Origin: Alkalihalobacillus deserti
Lineage (GTDB): Bacteria > Bacillota > Bacilli > Bacillales > Bacillaceae_D
DNA length: 59,727 nt
Direction of reading: 5' to 3'
Assembly: GCF_020734105.1 (NCBI RefSeq)
Contig: NZ_JAJAFR010000020.1
Span: 1 to 59,727 of the forward strand
Shown: piece after piece, positions 16,342 through 25,609 of the stretch
How the letters are laid out: every line of letters begins with the position of its first letter
How positions within the stretch are numbered: position 1 is the stretch's first letter
Made by a program: the position numbers and the translations under genes
Notes under the pieces: generated by a model
The model's database searches: none
Told to the model about the DNA's origin: nothing
The model's input: the letters and a program-made list of their open reading frames with translations, nothing else

Positions 16342-18189
16342 TTAATAAAAACGTAGCAAGTCACCGTAGATAATTTTATCTGAGTACCCTAGATCTTGTT
16401 GTGCCTTATCCATATAAGGTTCACAGTTAGATGTGATTGTTTCCCATCCATACGGCTTGGAATAACATACACCTTTTGTATACACATAATCGTCGGTGAT
16501 AAAACTTCCGTCCCTAAGAACAGCAAAGGAGTCACGCTCCGGTGAAAATAAATCTGAACCAAATTGAATATCATACTCCGACTCTATTCCAAGCAAGTGC
16601 ATGACCGTTGGTTTAAGGTCAATTTGTCCAGATACTGTATTTTTGATTTCATGAACATCATGGCCTGGAATGTGAACAATCATTGGCACACGCTGTAATT
16701 GAATCGTGTCAAAATTAGTAATCTCTTCTTTATTTAAAAACATACTCATCGCTTTATTATGATTTTCTGAAATCCCATAATGATCGCCGTATAAAATAAA
16801 AATCGAATCCTCGTACATTCCTTCTTCTTTCATTCTAGTAAAGAAATGTTCAACAGCATCGTCCATATAACGCACTGTTGGGAAATAGCGGTTTAACGTA
16901 CCACTATTCGAATCAAATTCATTTATCAACCGATCTTCTTCTCCCAATTCAAAAGGGAAATGGTTTGTTAACGTAATAAATTTAGTAAAGTAAGGTTCGG
17001 GTTGCGACTTTAATAGATCGATAGATTGTTCAAAGAAGTCCTTGTCCTTTAATCCCCAACCAATTGAATTCTCTTCATTGACTTCATAAGAATTAATGTC
17101 GAAGAAGGAATCATACCCTAATGATTGATACATGACATCACGGTTCCAAAAACTTTTATTATTGGCATGCATAACGGAAGTATGATAGCCATCTTCCCCT
17201 AAAATTTCAGGAAGGGCATTAAATGAATTACCTGAGTGAGTAAAAAAGACCGAACCGCTATCTCGACCGAACAAGGAATTCGCCAACAAGAACTCTGAAT
17301 CTGACGTTTTCCCTTGAGCGGTTTGATGATAGAAGTTATCAAAGTAATAGCTTTCTTTGATTAACTCATTTAAGAAAGGAGTAATTTCTTCTCCATCTAA
17401 CGTCTTATTAATAACAAAACTTTGAATCGATTCTAATGAGAGAACAATGATATTTTTATCTTTAGCTATTCCAAATAAGTCTTGATCCGGCTCTTTGTAA
17501 AGCTGATTTCGATAATCAATGACCTCTTCCATATCTGAACCGTTTGCAAAAACACGTTGTGTCTTTGATTGTGACTGAATAAAAGCATCATATATATGGT
17601 AATTGATCATTCCGATGTTTTTCACAAGCAATTCACGATCAAACGATCTTGTTAATAATTCACTACGTTCTTTATGAGCAATCTGTAAGTTTACAAAGAA
17701 AAGTAGAAACGCTAAACCAACAATCGCAAAAGCTTCCACTTTCTTTTTGCTCACTGTAGGAATTTTACCTTTTAGTAATAAGAATGTTAAAATTAACAAA
17801 TCTACAATCAAGAATAAATCTTGGAATGCCATTAATTCTAACACACTACTTGATAAATTCTTTGCGTTATTCGTTTGGAATAACACGGGTAATGTAATAA
17901 AATCTGAAAAGAAACGATAATAGACTAAATTCAAGTACAAAATAATGGTGGCAACAGCACTAGTAACAATCACCATCACATTTCTCATTTTACCACTGAA
18001 AAATAAACTGAGTCCTAATAGTAGGACGGCCGAACTGATAGGATTTATGATTAGAATAAACTCCTGTAGATAATTATCTGCTGGAATATTAAACCCTATT
18101 TTATAAAGAATATATGTTTTTAATGTAAGGAAAAAGACTCCTAAACCCCAAAAATGTAATCTTGATCCTATCGACTTAATGTTAGTCAT
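16342..18189 (-). CDS. lipoteichoic-acid-synthase family protein (LtaS/YqgS/YfnI type)
   Basis: A membrane enzyme transferring glycerol phosphate to lipoteichoic acid. Five N-terminal membrane segments (about 10-190) precede an extracellular sulfatase-fold domain. Catalytic landmarks are visible: LSLESIQSF (metal Glu), GKTSDSEF (nucleophile Thr), LTNHFPF and YGDHYGISE (Asp-His). I place the start at MTNIKSIG (615 aa), where GGGAGGAG precedes the ATG; the frame is open 22 codons further. It stands alone. Bacilli carry several paralogues and I cannot tell which one this is. A cre-like site lies about 110 bases upstream. Confidence 0.9.
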   Translation of the reverse strand: MTNIKSIGSRLHFWGLGVFFLTLKTYILYKIGFNIPADNYLQEFILIINPISSAVLLLGLSLFFSGKMRNVMVIVTSAVATIILYLNLVYYRFFSDFITLPVLFQTNNAKNLSSSVLELMAFQDLFLIVDLLILTFLLLKGKIPTVSKKKVEAFAIVGLAFLLFFVNLQIAHKERSELLTRSFDRELLVKNIGMINYHIYDAFIQSQSKTQRVFANGSDMEEVIDYRNQLYKEPDQDLFGIAKDKNIIVLSLESIQSFVINKTLDGEEITPFLNELIKESYYFDNFYHQTAQGKTSDSEFLLANSLFGRDSGSVFFTHSGNSFNALPEILGEDGYHTSVMHANNKSFWNRDVMYQSLGYDSFFDINSYEVNEENSIGWGLKDKDFFEQSIDLLKSQPEPYFTKFITLTNHFPFELGEEDRLINEFDSNSGTLNRYFPTVRYMDDAVEHFFTRMKEEGMYEDSIFILYGDHYGISENHNKAMSMFLNKEEITNFDTIQLQRVPMIVHIPGHDVHEIKNTVSGQIDLKPTVMHLLGIESEYDIQFGSDLFSPERDSFAVLRDGSFITDDYVYTKGVCYSKPYGWETITSNCEPYMDKAQQDLGYSDKIIYGDLLRFY

Positions 18190-18294
18190 TTCTCGCAAAC
18201 TCCTCCCATGAAACATCTCAAACCTGATCTGATATAGACCAGTTTCATTTAACAAAAGGAATCATATCACATAACTGCCATACTTAAAAGTCGC

Positions 18295-18310
18295 TTGAAA
18301 ACGGTTACAA
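18295..18310. promoter_or_regulatory. cre-like site upstream of the LtaS-family gene
   Basis: TTGAAAACGGTTACAA fits the CcpA consensus WTGNAANCGNWNNCW. A TATGAT -10 candidate lies at about 18259-18264, which places the site near -55 of that promoter. The rest of 18311-18800 shows no gene, repeat or RNA that I can support. Confidence 0.4.
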
Positions 18311-18822
18311 AAATACAAAAACGTTCATTATCTCCATTATTCTTCCATTTACACATTATTTGAATTTATTTTACGTCCGCTTAACAAAGAAGAACAGAAT
18401 TAGACTAGCTCTAGCGTATTTAACCTCAGTCTCTATATCAATGTTCTTTACTTACGCTATTTTTTTCGGCTTAACATACAAAATCTATTATGGCTTTAAC
18501 CCTTCAAAACTTATGACTTCTCATTCTTGAACTACATATTGTAAGTAGATTTGATCACTTGAAGGGAACATTGGAACTTACTTAATTTCCACGCTTCCAC
18601 AGGAAAATTCACACAATTTAACACATTCTTAGCTTTATAAGCTCTTTTATTCTTGGTTAATTGTGAACAATAATCGATTAGAAAAATGAAGGTAATTTGG
18701 TGAATTATAGTGAAATATCTAGAAACTTGCGGAAATACTAGCGAACCGTGTAGTGAACAATTATCATTTTTGTCGGCAGTAACCGTAGGCTAAATATAAA
18801 ACGTCTTTGGAGGTAGTTAAAA

Positions 18823-19250
18823 ATGAGCGAGAATTCGTCAGGAACACCAGAAATTCATAAAAATGCTGTATTTAATACAGATATTCAAAAGGTTTGGAGA
18901 GCCGTAGCAACCTCTGAAGGTATTGATTCTTGATTTATGCCAAATGATTTCAAGAGTGAACTTGTCATGAATTTACGATCGAATCACCTTTTAATCCAAC
19001 TCTTTGTAAAATATTAGAATTAGAACCACCAAATCTTCTGGTTTTTTCTTGGGGAGACTTTGGCTGGAATGTTACATTTAAACTAAAGGATTTAGGAAAC
19101 AAGACGGATTTCACTCTCATTCATGCTGGTTGGGGGTAGTCTGCTGCCATTATCCCAGCACCATCTCAAACAAATGTAGAAATTAGAAATCGCATGGACA
19201 ATGGTTGGGAGTCGATTGTTAATGATAAACTTCGTAAAGTAGTTCAATAG
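18823..19250 (+). pseudogene. SRPBCC/AHSA1-domain protein, disrupted
   Basis: A good ribosome binding site (TTTGGAGGTAG) and ATG at 18823 open a START-like AHSA1 protein, but the frame has TGA at the Trp codon after EGIDS, a frameshift about 50 bases further on, and TAG after HAGWG. The remaining fragments still read FSWGDFGWNVTFKL and NGWESIVNDKLRKVV, diagnostic for the family. The intact protein would have been about 143 residues. The damage looks recent because each fragment is well conserved. Confidence 0.85.
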
Positions 19251-19409
19251 AAGGAACATCTACATAAAAAAAACAAGCGCTTATTCAAAAGTCGTGACCT
19301 TAGAATATATGAGAGATAAGATTGGAATATCCGTATTAATGTCTTTTTTAGATTATTATAATAGATTCTTCTTAAGCGAACGAAGCAGAAAGTTCATAAT
19401 AAAATTGAA

Positions 19410-19434
19410 GGCTTGAGGAATTGAACCTCAAGCC
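19410..19434 (+). terminator. terminator-like hairpin
   Basis: GGCTTGAGG and CCTCAAGCC enclose a short loop and are followed by CTTTGTTACT. It lies 160 bases beyond the SRPBCC pseudogene and could be its old terminator. The T tract is poor. From here to 19890 I see nothing else. Confidence 0.4.
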
Positions 19435-19894
19435 CTTTGTTACTATTTTTTTCATCTAAATACCATACAAATACGAGTGCTCACTGCTCTGGAGTTGTCT
19501 CTGAGAGGAAACCTAAGAGGGTAATTTACAGATTGTTCACCTTTAAAACAATGCTGATTCTTTTGCTAATTGCTCTTTTATCAACTTATATTTAGCGTGA
19601 TGGTGCGGGGTATATCTAAGGTAAAGCCTGCTGCTTTTTGAGTCGAAGTGGGTTTTCGCGGGGGGGAACGATCAATTTACGACCACATCCTTTCAACAAT
19701 TTATGATAATATTCGCTATAAAGAGACAATTTCCTTTTGTTGCGTGAAAATACTTAAGTAGAAAATCTCACCTTTTGCTCCTTGGCTAATTTGGCGTTTT
19801 ATCTGCTAATTACAAATTTCTAAAATGAGCCGATAGCGACTCTTTAACTTTTCGACACAAATAGACAAAACTCGCGCCTCACATTTCCCCACCT

Positions 19895-19922
19895 AAAAAA
19901 GCACCGGAAATCCGGTGCTTTT
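19895..19922. terminator. terminator of the tat operon (bidirectional)
   Basis: AAAAGCACCGG pairs with CCGGTGCTTTT over a four-base loop, with an A run on one side and T on the other. It lies 90 bases beyond the tatC stop. Confidence 0.85.
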
Positions 19923-20011
19923 CTTGCTTAGTATACTATCGAACCGATATCTTATCTTTGTTTAAATCTAAACTAGGCCTCTGTAACATTGCTTAATACT
20001 CAACTAAATAA

Positions 20012-20737
20012 TTAGACCATTAATTCAGCAGTTTTTTGCTTTCGACGATAAACACCCTTTGATAATAAAACACTGCATTCATATAGAAAGAGCAATGGGA
20101 TGATAACTAGAATATCGGACAAAAAATCCGGAGGTGTTATTAGTACCGAAGTCAAAATCAAGGCAAAATAAGCATATTTCCTAAATTTCTGTAAGCGATA
20201 AGGATTTAATATTCCAATACTTGTTAAGAACATAATAACGACTGGAAGTTCAAATAGAATCCCAAATGGAAGGGTTAAATTAATCAGAAAGCGAAAATAC
20301 TTTTCCGCCGTAAAGAAGCTCATAAACATATCTTCTGACAATGAAAGAAGGAAGTTAAAAACAATCGGGAAAATTAGAAAATACCCGAAACAAATCCCTA
20401 AAATAAAAAGTATAAATAAAGCTGGTATATAAGCTAAAGTAACTTTTTGCTCATTTTTATGTAATGCTGGTCGGACAAATAACCATATTTGATGAGCTGC
20501 AATTGGTATCGTTCCTGCAAGAGCGAACACACTGGATAATATTAAGTATACCCATAAAATATCGCTAGGGCCTAAAATAGCCAGCTTTATTGATAAGTCC
20601 TTAATTAGCCAGTTATATATATTTTGAACATAAATAAAAGATAAAATAAAAAAAACTATGAAAGTACCTACTATAATGATAAGACGCTTACGCATTTCCT
20701 CCAAATGACCAATAATATCCATACCTCTTTTTTCCAT
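20012..20737 (-). CDS. tatC: Sec-independent translocase subunit TatC
   Basis: The 241-residue membrane protein has six membrane segments and the TatC signature region near the N-terminus (GHLEEMRKRLI at 10-20) that recognises twin-arginine signals. It lies 70 bases after tatA, downstream of a Tat-dependent phosphatase gene (phoX), which makes a dedicated phosphatase-exporting Tat pair likely, as for TatAd-TatCd with PhoD in B. subtilis. The start follows AGAGGTGTAAATA. Confidence 0.95.
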   Translation of the reverse strand: MEKRGMDIIGHLEEMRKRLIIIVGTFIVFFILSFIYVQNIYNWLIKDLSIKLAILGPSDILWVYLILSSVFALAGTIPIAAHQIWLFVRPALHKNEQKVTLAYIPALFILFILGICFGYFLIFPIVFNFLLSLSEDMFMSFFTAEKYFRFLINLTLPFGILFELPVVIMFLTSIGILNPYRLQKFRKYAYFALILTSVLITPPDFLSDILVIIPLLFLYECSVLLSKGVYRRKQKTAELMV

Positions 20738-20807
20738 TATTTACACCTCTGGTTATAAAAAGAAGATGTAAGTTTAAATGAGCTACTTACATCTTACAAG
20801 ATTTATT

Positions 20808-21011
20808 TTATTTCATTGTGCTCTCATTTTCAGCTTTTGATTGCTTTAGTTCTGGCTCGTCATCTGAAACCAATTCTCGTGTTGATTTCTTAAATTCCTT
20901 TAATGTTGATCCCACCGCACGACCGAGCTCTGGTAATTTAGAAGGGCCGAAAATGATTAATGCAATAATGAGAACCAATATCAAACCAGGAATGCCTATA
21001 TTTTGCAACAT
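20808..21011 (-). CDS. tatA: Sec-independent translocase subunit TatA
   Basis: The 67-residue protein has one N-terminal membrane helix, the conserved FGP hinge followed by [11 protein letters not shown] at about 22-34, an amphipathic helix and a charged tail. This is the pore-forming TatA/E type. The start follows AGGAGGTCATTTTT. It lies between the CxxH/CxxC gene and tatC. Confidence 0.94.
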   Translation of the reverse strand: MLQNIGIPGLILVLIIALIIFGPSKLPELGRAVGSTLKEFKKSTRELVSDDEPELKQSKAENESTMK

Positions 21012-21027
21012 AAAAATGACCTCCTAT

Positions 21028-21216
21028 TCATATGACAGTTTTAAGTCGCTGCTCCATTTGAGGAAAGTAATTAAACAGTTTATAATCGGCTTTTTGATTA
21101 CAAATCTGACATTTGTCATTTCCAAATCTTTTCTCTTGATTAGAAATTAAATGAATATGTGGAAGGTGAATGACCTTTAAACCTTCCTTCACATGTTTAG
21201 TACATACGATGATCAT
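21028..21216 (-). CDS. CxxH/CxxC small zinc-ribbon-like protein
   Basis: A 62-residue protein starting MIIVCTKHVKEGL, with the pair VCTKH near the N-terminus and KCQICNQKADY near residue 40. This spacing matches a family of small Bacillus proteins named for the CxxH/CxxC pairs, presumed to bind a metal ion; the function is not known. I place the start at 21216 because AAGGAG lies eight bases ahead of that ATG. It lies between phoX and tatA, 16 bases from tatA. Confidence 0.7.
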   Translation of the reverse strand: MIIVCTKHVKEGLKVIHLPHIHLISNQEKRFGNDKCQICNQKADYKLFNYFPQMEQRLKTVI

Positions 21217-21271
21217 CCATAATGCTCCTTCCACTCCAATTAAAAATATTTATATTATAGAAGCAAACTGT

Positions 21272-22906
21272 TTATTTAAAACGACCACCTTGAACGGCGA
21301 CTAAACATGAACGACCAAAGCTATGCCCTGGATACGGATTCCAAGTATCAGGATGTTGAACATCTAAGAACAATGTCGTTTCGTCAGGTGTTAACCATGG
21401 GCCTGTTACTTCACAGCCTCTTGGACCTGATGCAAATTGCTGTGGGATACCGTAATTTTTACCATCTGTTGGGATCATGAACACACCACAGTTTTTATAA
21501 GCCGCATATACATTGTCCTCTGTAGCACCATAGTCTTCTACAACCCAAAGGTTTCCTTTACTATCAAAGTGAAGATTGTCAGGACAAGTGATGCCACTTT
21601 GTTGTCCGCCAGCAACAAATACCTCAAACGTAAATGAATCACTGCCATGATCACCATTTTCAGGAACAAATCGGACAATTTGGCCATGGAAATTTCCGTG
21701 ATTCGAATTATTCGTTAATGCTAAGAATACAGTTCCATCATGTGGATGAATTTCAACATCTTCTGGTCTGTCTAATAATGTTGCTCCTACAACACGAGCT
21801 GCTGCACGTACATTCGTTAAGACATCAGCTTGATCAGAAAATTCTTTCTGAAGAGCTGAATTCTTTGCATAATCAAGTGCGATCCATTGTTGTTTTCCAA
21901 GATTAGCTACATATAATATTCCTTTTTCCAAAACATCAACATTTGCATCACGGTTATTCGGATTGAGTTTTTTCTCACTAATGAATTTATAAAAGCACTC
22001 ATCACGTTTATCATCCCCCATATAAACCACAACTCTACCGTCTTCTGTTAAGCCCATTGCTGTATTTTCATGAGCAAAACGACCTAATGCTGTATGCTTG
22101 CGTACAGGTTTAGTTGCATCAAATGGATCCACTTCCACAACCCAGCCATAATGTTCTTCAGTAAAATCAGGCCATCCATACGAACTAGCATAACCCGTAT
22201 TTTCTTCACAAGATAATGCCGTATTCCAGAAGGTGCGTCCTCCACTACAGTTTCCAATAGAACCTTTAACTGTTTTTGCACCTTTGACAGCAGCACTTCC
22301 ACGAGCAGGTCCTGTTAATTCGATAGTAGTTGTCCCATCTACTCGACGGTTATATGTATCATCTTTTATTAGCTTCCATTCTCCTTTTTCTTTTTTCACA
22401 CGAATAACAGAACCACCAACTGCTTCTTTTTCCATTTTTAATAGCTTAGGAGAGTTCTTTAGATTTTTTTTATCAAAATTCGCTTCATTAATTCCCAGTA
22501 TCTTCATATAGCTTCCTGGGTCTGGGAATTCGTGATTCACCCAAATTAACCCCTCATCTGAATTGGTTCCACCTTCTAAACTATCGATCGGAAAGTAAAC
22601 TGTTAGGTCTGCTTGATCGCCAAAAATTTCACCTCTCGAGTTAATCTCCTCTCCATAAGAGGCAATAATGTTATATTTATAGCCTTTTGGCAAAATTAAC
22701 TCATTCTCCCAAGATCGTTCAACAGGTTTAAAAGGAACAGTAAATGGTTTACCGCTACCCTTTGCTTGTCCATCCATTAAATGATCTGCTGTCATAGCAC
22801 TAGCTTTATTTGTTAGCATATCAAGCCCTGATGATGCTGCAACCAATGCCGCAGTACTACTTCCCATGTAAGTTAAAAATTTACGCCGACTAAATTCTTT
22901 AGACAA
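21272..22906 (-). CDS. phoX: secreted alkaline phosphatase, PhoX (DUF839) family, Tat-dependent
   Basis: The 544-residue protein starts with a twin-arginine signal (FSRRKFLTYMGSS) and continues with the PhoX beta-propeller: HEFPDPGSY, GNCSGGRTFWNT, SCEEN, GRFAHENTA and VVEDYGAT are family motifs for the Ca/Fe cofactor. It releases phosphate from organic esters outside the cell. The start is TTG at 22906 with GAGGTG ahead; the frame is open 22 codons further but without a good ribosome binding site. Pho boxes and a TATAAT lie upstream. The CxxC gene, tatA and tatC follow. Confidence 0.92.
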   Translation of the reverse strand: MSKEFSRRKFLTYMGSSTAALVAASSGLDMLTNKASAMTADHLMDGQAKGSGKPFTVPFKPVERSWENELILPKGYKYNIIASYGEEINSRGEIFGDQADLTVYFPIDSLEGGTNSDEGLIWVNHEFPDPGSYMKILGINEANFDKKNLKNSPKLLKMEKEAVGGSVIRVKKEKGEWKLIKDDTYNRRVDGTTTIELTGPARGSAAVKGAKTVKGSIGNCSGGRTFWNTALSCEENTGYASSYGWPDFTEEHYGWVVEVDPFDATKPVRKHTALGRFAHENTAMGLTEDGRVVVYMGDDKRDECFYKFISEKKLNPNNRDANVDVLEKGILYVANLGKQQWIALDYAKNSALQKEFSDQADVLTNVRAAARVVGATLLDRPEDVEIHPHDGTVFLALTNNSNHGNFHGQIVRFVPENGDHGSDSFTFEVFVAGGQQSGITCPDNLHFDSKGNLWVVEDYGATEDNVYAAYKNCGVFMIPTDGKNYGIPQQFASGPRGCEVTGPWLTPDETTLFLDVQHPDTWNPYPGHSFGRSCLVAVQGGRFK

Positions 22907-22946
22907 TTCGAACACCTCATTGTTAAATTTTTTAATTACAAGCTTT

Positions 22947-22989
22947 ATTATAAAGTGTAAATGTTTAGACAATATTGACCGATTGTTAA
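22947..22989 (-). promoter_or_regulatory. phoX: Pho-box promoter of phoX
   Basis: On the minus strand TTAACA, TCAATA and TAAACA follow each other with 5-base gaps, the 11-base period of PhoP binding repeats (consensus TTHAYA). A TATAAT box lies at 22947-22952. There is no proper -35, as expected for a PhoP-activated promoter. Confidence 0.65.
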
Positions 22990-23217
22990 TATTTGTTACT
23001 TTAATGCAAAGAATTTAAATGGAGAATTTTGTAACTAAAGAGAATAGTTAAGAGTCTCACTGTTTGTAGAACTAGTAACAGAAGTCTTATTTAATTTATT
23101 TCTTTATTGAGGAACTTAACTTGGTCAATAGACCTATGTTAAAACTTTCCCCTTTTTCACATGGAAACTTGAGATTGTGAAAGTTATGTAAAGAGTGTTA
23201 AAATTAGGTTAATTTCA

Positions 23218-23246
23218 TTGTACCAAGAGTATTTACTGGATATAAT
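23218..23246 (+). promoter_or_regulatory. orphan sigma-A promoter
   Basis: TTGTAC, a 17-base spacer and TATAAT on the plus strand. No open reading frame follows. Transcription from about 23253 would meet the terminator at 23288-23323, giving an RNA of some 70 bases. TTAAAA and TTAATT five bases apart lie just upstream and might be a weak Pho box. Confidence 0.6.
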
Positions 23247-23252
23247 ATGAAC

Positions 23253-23323
23253 GAATCCTTATCCAAAAAGGTATTCATTCGACAAACGAAAAAACGACCG
23301 GAACCCCATCCAGTCGTTTTTTC
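23253..23323 (+). ncRNA. candidate small RNA in the phosphate island
   Basis: The segment between the orphan promoter and a strong terminator folds into two hairpins: CGAAT/ATTCG with CCTT/AAGG, then the terminator AACGACCGG/CCAGTCGTT with T6. No ribosome binding site or open frame is present. The terminator can also serve the small gene at 23392 on the opposite strand, which weakens the case. Confidence 0.4.
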
Positions 23324-23391
23324 ATCTTTATATAAATAGCTTAACTATAAATTCTCTTCAACGTTTCTTTCATTTTAGGCTTAATACTAAT

Positions 23392-23550
23392 TTAGGCCCG
23401 GATCTCAGTTACCATCTTTTCAGCTTCTTCTTTTGTTTTTGCTTCCCCTAATGAGAGAAGTGTTCCTATAGCACCCGTTCCTGTACGGTTTTTCCCTCCT
23501 GACCAATGAAAATAGATCTTTATTAATGCTTGATCATTTTTATCTGTCAT
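23392..23550 (-). CDS. hypothetical protein, 52 aa
   Basis: I do not recognise the family. The frame opens further upstream, but TTGAGGTGGTTAAAG before the ATG at 23550 gives MTDKNDQALIKIYFHWSG and a 52-residue soluble protein with the segment GGKNRTGTGAIGT in its middle. It has no membrane segment or signal. It lies between the Na/Pi cotransporter gene and the orphan terminator, separated from the cotransporter by that gene's own terminator. Confidence 0.55.
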   Translation of the reverse strand: MTDKNDQALIKIYFHWSGGKNRTGTGAIGTLLSLGEAKTKEEAEKMVTEIRA

Positions 23551-23622
23551 CTTTAACCACCTCAAAGTTATTAAATCAATATTTTGGTATTTACTACTGC
23601 TGTTAAAATACAATAAAACACC

Positions 23623-23656
23623 AAAAACGACTAGAGCAAATCCTCTAGTCGTTTTT
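23623..23656. terminator. terminator of the Na/Pi cotransporter gene
   Basis: AAAAACGACTAGAG and CTCTAGTCGTTTTT form a long perfect stem. It ends 7 bases from the cotransporter stop codon. Confidence 0.88.
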
Positions 23657-23662
23657 CTTCCT

Positions 23663-25285
23663 TTATTCTTCACCGATTACCTCATCTGCAATATTCACTG
23701 CATGGTCACCTATACGTTCCAAATTACTAACAATATCTACATAAACAATACCAGCTTGTCCAGTACATTTGTTTTCATTTAAACGGATGATATGTTTCTT
23801 ACGAAGGTCGCGCTCCATTTTATCAATCTTCTCTTCTTTTTCAAGAACTGATCGAGCTTCATTAATATCTTCCGTATCTAAAGCTTTAATGGCTTGTTTA
23901 AGCGTAGATAAAGTAAGATCAAACATTTCATCTAGATCAGAAATAGCAGATTCAGAAAACTTAACCTTATTTGTAATTTGATATTCAACAAGCTCCATGA
24001 TGTTTTCCATGTGATCCCCAATACGTTCAAGATCTCTTACCGTATTCAATAATGTATGGTGGATTTTTGAATCTTGACCAGATAAAGAATGGGAAGAAAC
24101 TTGTACAAGGTAATCTGTAATCTTTTTATCTAAATTGTTAATAGCATCTTCATACTGTGGAATGAGTTCTCTATGTTTCTTACTTTGTGTCTTGAAGTAA
24201 AAACTTACCTCTCTCACACCATTTTCCGATAATTCGGCCATACGTAGAACTTCCATTTTCCCTTGACCAAGTGCTATAGCAGGAGATTGCCTAATAAACT
24301 TTTCATCTAAATGAAGAGCTTTATAGGGAATTGCTGTATCCTGTCCCGGAATTAATTTGACCACAATCAATGCAAGGATTGCAACAAAAGGCAATTGTAT
24401 AAGAGCATTCGACACATTAAAAATACCATGTGCAAACGCTATTGTCATTTCAGGGCTTAATCCCCAGCTAGCCTGAATGTACTCAACTAAAAGAGTAAAA
24501 GGTCTTAATAGAATCAATACAAGAGTTGTCCCAATTAAATTAAATATTACGTGTGTTAATGCTGCACGCTTAGCAGCGATCGAAGCACCTATTGCAGCAA
24601 TCACAGCTGTAATGGTCGTACCAATATTATCTCCAAAAAGAACAGGTAATGCCGCATTCAAATCCATCAATCCTTGCCCAAAAAGGGTTTGAAGCAATCC
24701 GATTGAAGCTGATGAACTTTGAACCGCTACTGTAAAAATAGTACCAATAAGCACACCTAAAAGAGGGTTCTCACTCATACTCACTGTTAAATCTGCAAAA
24801 GCTTGTACGTCTCGAAGCGGTTTTAGACCATCACCCATTAAATTAAGTCCCAAAAATAAAGCACCAAATCCAAAGACGACTTGTCCATAATTGTTAATTC
24901 TATTATTTTTAAAGAAGAAAATTAAAAATGTACCTACTGCTACAATGGGAAGTGCATACGCCGAGATTTTAATCCCAATGATAAAGGCTGTTGCAGTTGT
25001 TCCTATATTAGCACCAATAATTACGCCGATTGCTTGCTTTAATGTCATAAAGCCAGCATTTACAAGACCAATGGTTAATACGGTTGATCCTGTACTTGTT
25101 TGAAGTAAGACTGTTACAAAGATCCCTGTTAACACACCCATTAATGGGTTTGTTGTAAAACGATCAAGCATATCCCTAAGCCCGTCACCTGCAACTTTTT
25201 GAAGACCGTCGCCTAAGTACTTAATCCCAAATAAAAAGATTCCCAGACCACCAAAAAACATAAAAAGTAGCTCTTTCAAATCCAT
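23663..25285 (-). CDS. Na+/phosphate cotransporter family protein with PhoU domain
   Basis: The 540-residue protein combines two Na/Pi-cotransporter repeats (about 1-310), each with the QSS/QTSTGST signature (LLQTSTGSTVL near 62, AVQSSSASIGL near 188), and a C-terminal cytoplasmic PhoU-like helical domain (about 350-540) with LERIGDHMENI and LERIGDHAVNI. It imports or exports phosphate, coupled to sodium. Use of sodium suits an alkaliphile. Sequence before the start contains TTTACG and TTTACA five bases apart, so Pho control is likely. The start follows GAAGAGGGGTTAATTA. Confidence 0.9.
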   Translation of the reverse strand: MDLKELLFMFFGGLGIFLFGIKYLGDGLQKVAGDGLRDMLDRFTTNPLMGVLTGIFVTVLLQTSTGSTVLTIGLVNAGFMTLKQAIGVIIGANIGTTATAFIIGIKISAYALPIVAVGTFLIFFFKNNRINNYGQVVFGFGALFLGLNLMGDGLKPLRDVQAFADLTVSMSENPLLGVLIGTIFTVAVQSSSASIGLLQTLFGQGLMDLNAALPVLFGDNIGTTITAVIAAIGASIAAKRAALTHVIFNLIGTTLVLILLRPFTLLVEYIQASWGLSPEMTIAFAHGIFNVSNALIQLPFVAILALIVVKLIPGQDTAIPYKALHLDEKFIRQSPAIALGQGKMEVLRMAELSENGVREVSFYFKTQSKKHRELIPQYEDAINNLDKKITDYLVQVSSHSLSGQDSKIHHTLLNTVRDLERIGDHMENIMELVEYQITNKVKFSESAISDLDEMFDLTLSTLKQAIKALDTEDINEARSVLEKEEKIDKMERDLRKKHIIRLNENKCTGQAGIVYVDIVSNLERIGDHAVNIADEVIGEE

Positions 25286-25368
25286 TAATTAACCCCTCTT
25301 CTTATTCATTCGACATTTTTCTTCAAATAAAAATTCCCCTCACATATCGTATAGAAGTAAAAATTAAT

Positions 25369-25400
25369 TGTAAATAGTTTTAATGTAAAGATTTCGTAAA
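25369..25400 (-). promoter_or_regulatory. probable Pho box upstream of the Na/Pi cotransporter gene
   Basis: The minus strand reads TTTACG, five bases, TTTACA, then a third TTTACA that is out of the 11-base register. TATACG lies about 15 bases further on. The first two repeats fit PhoP; the rest is imperfect. Confidence 0.45.
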
Positions 25401-25609
25401 TTTTTTTAAGTACTGCTGATTAATAAGTCCACTTTCTAGGATATCATAATAATAATTGTTAAACTAGAATTTAAAACATTATACTTGATACAGCAATTAC
25501 AAAGTACGCTTACTATCATTGGAGCAATTTATAAAGTGATTTTTTAAGGGATTAACACTAAATAAAAAAATATTTTTTTGTACGCTATGGTAAATGGAGA
25601 GGATCAATT

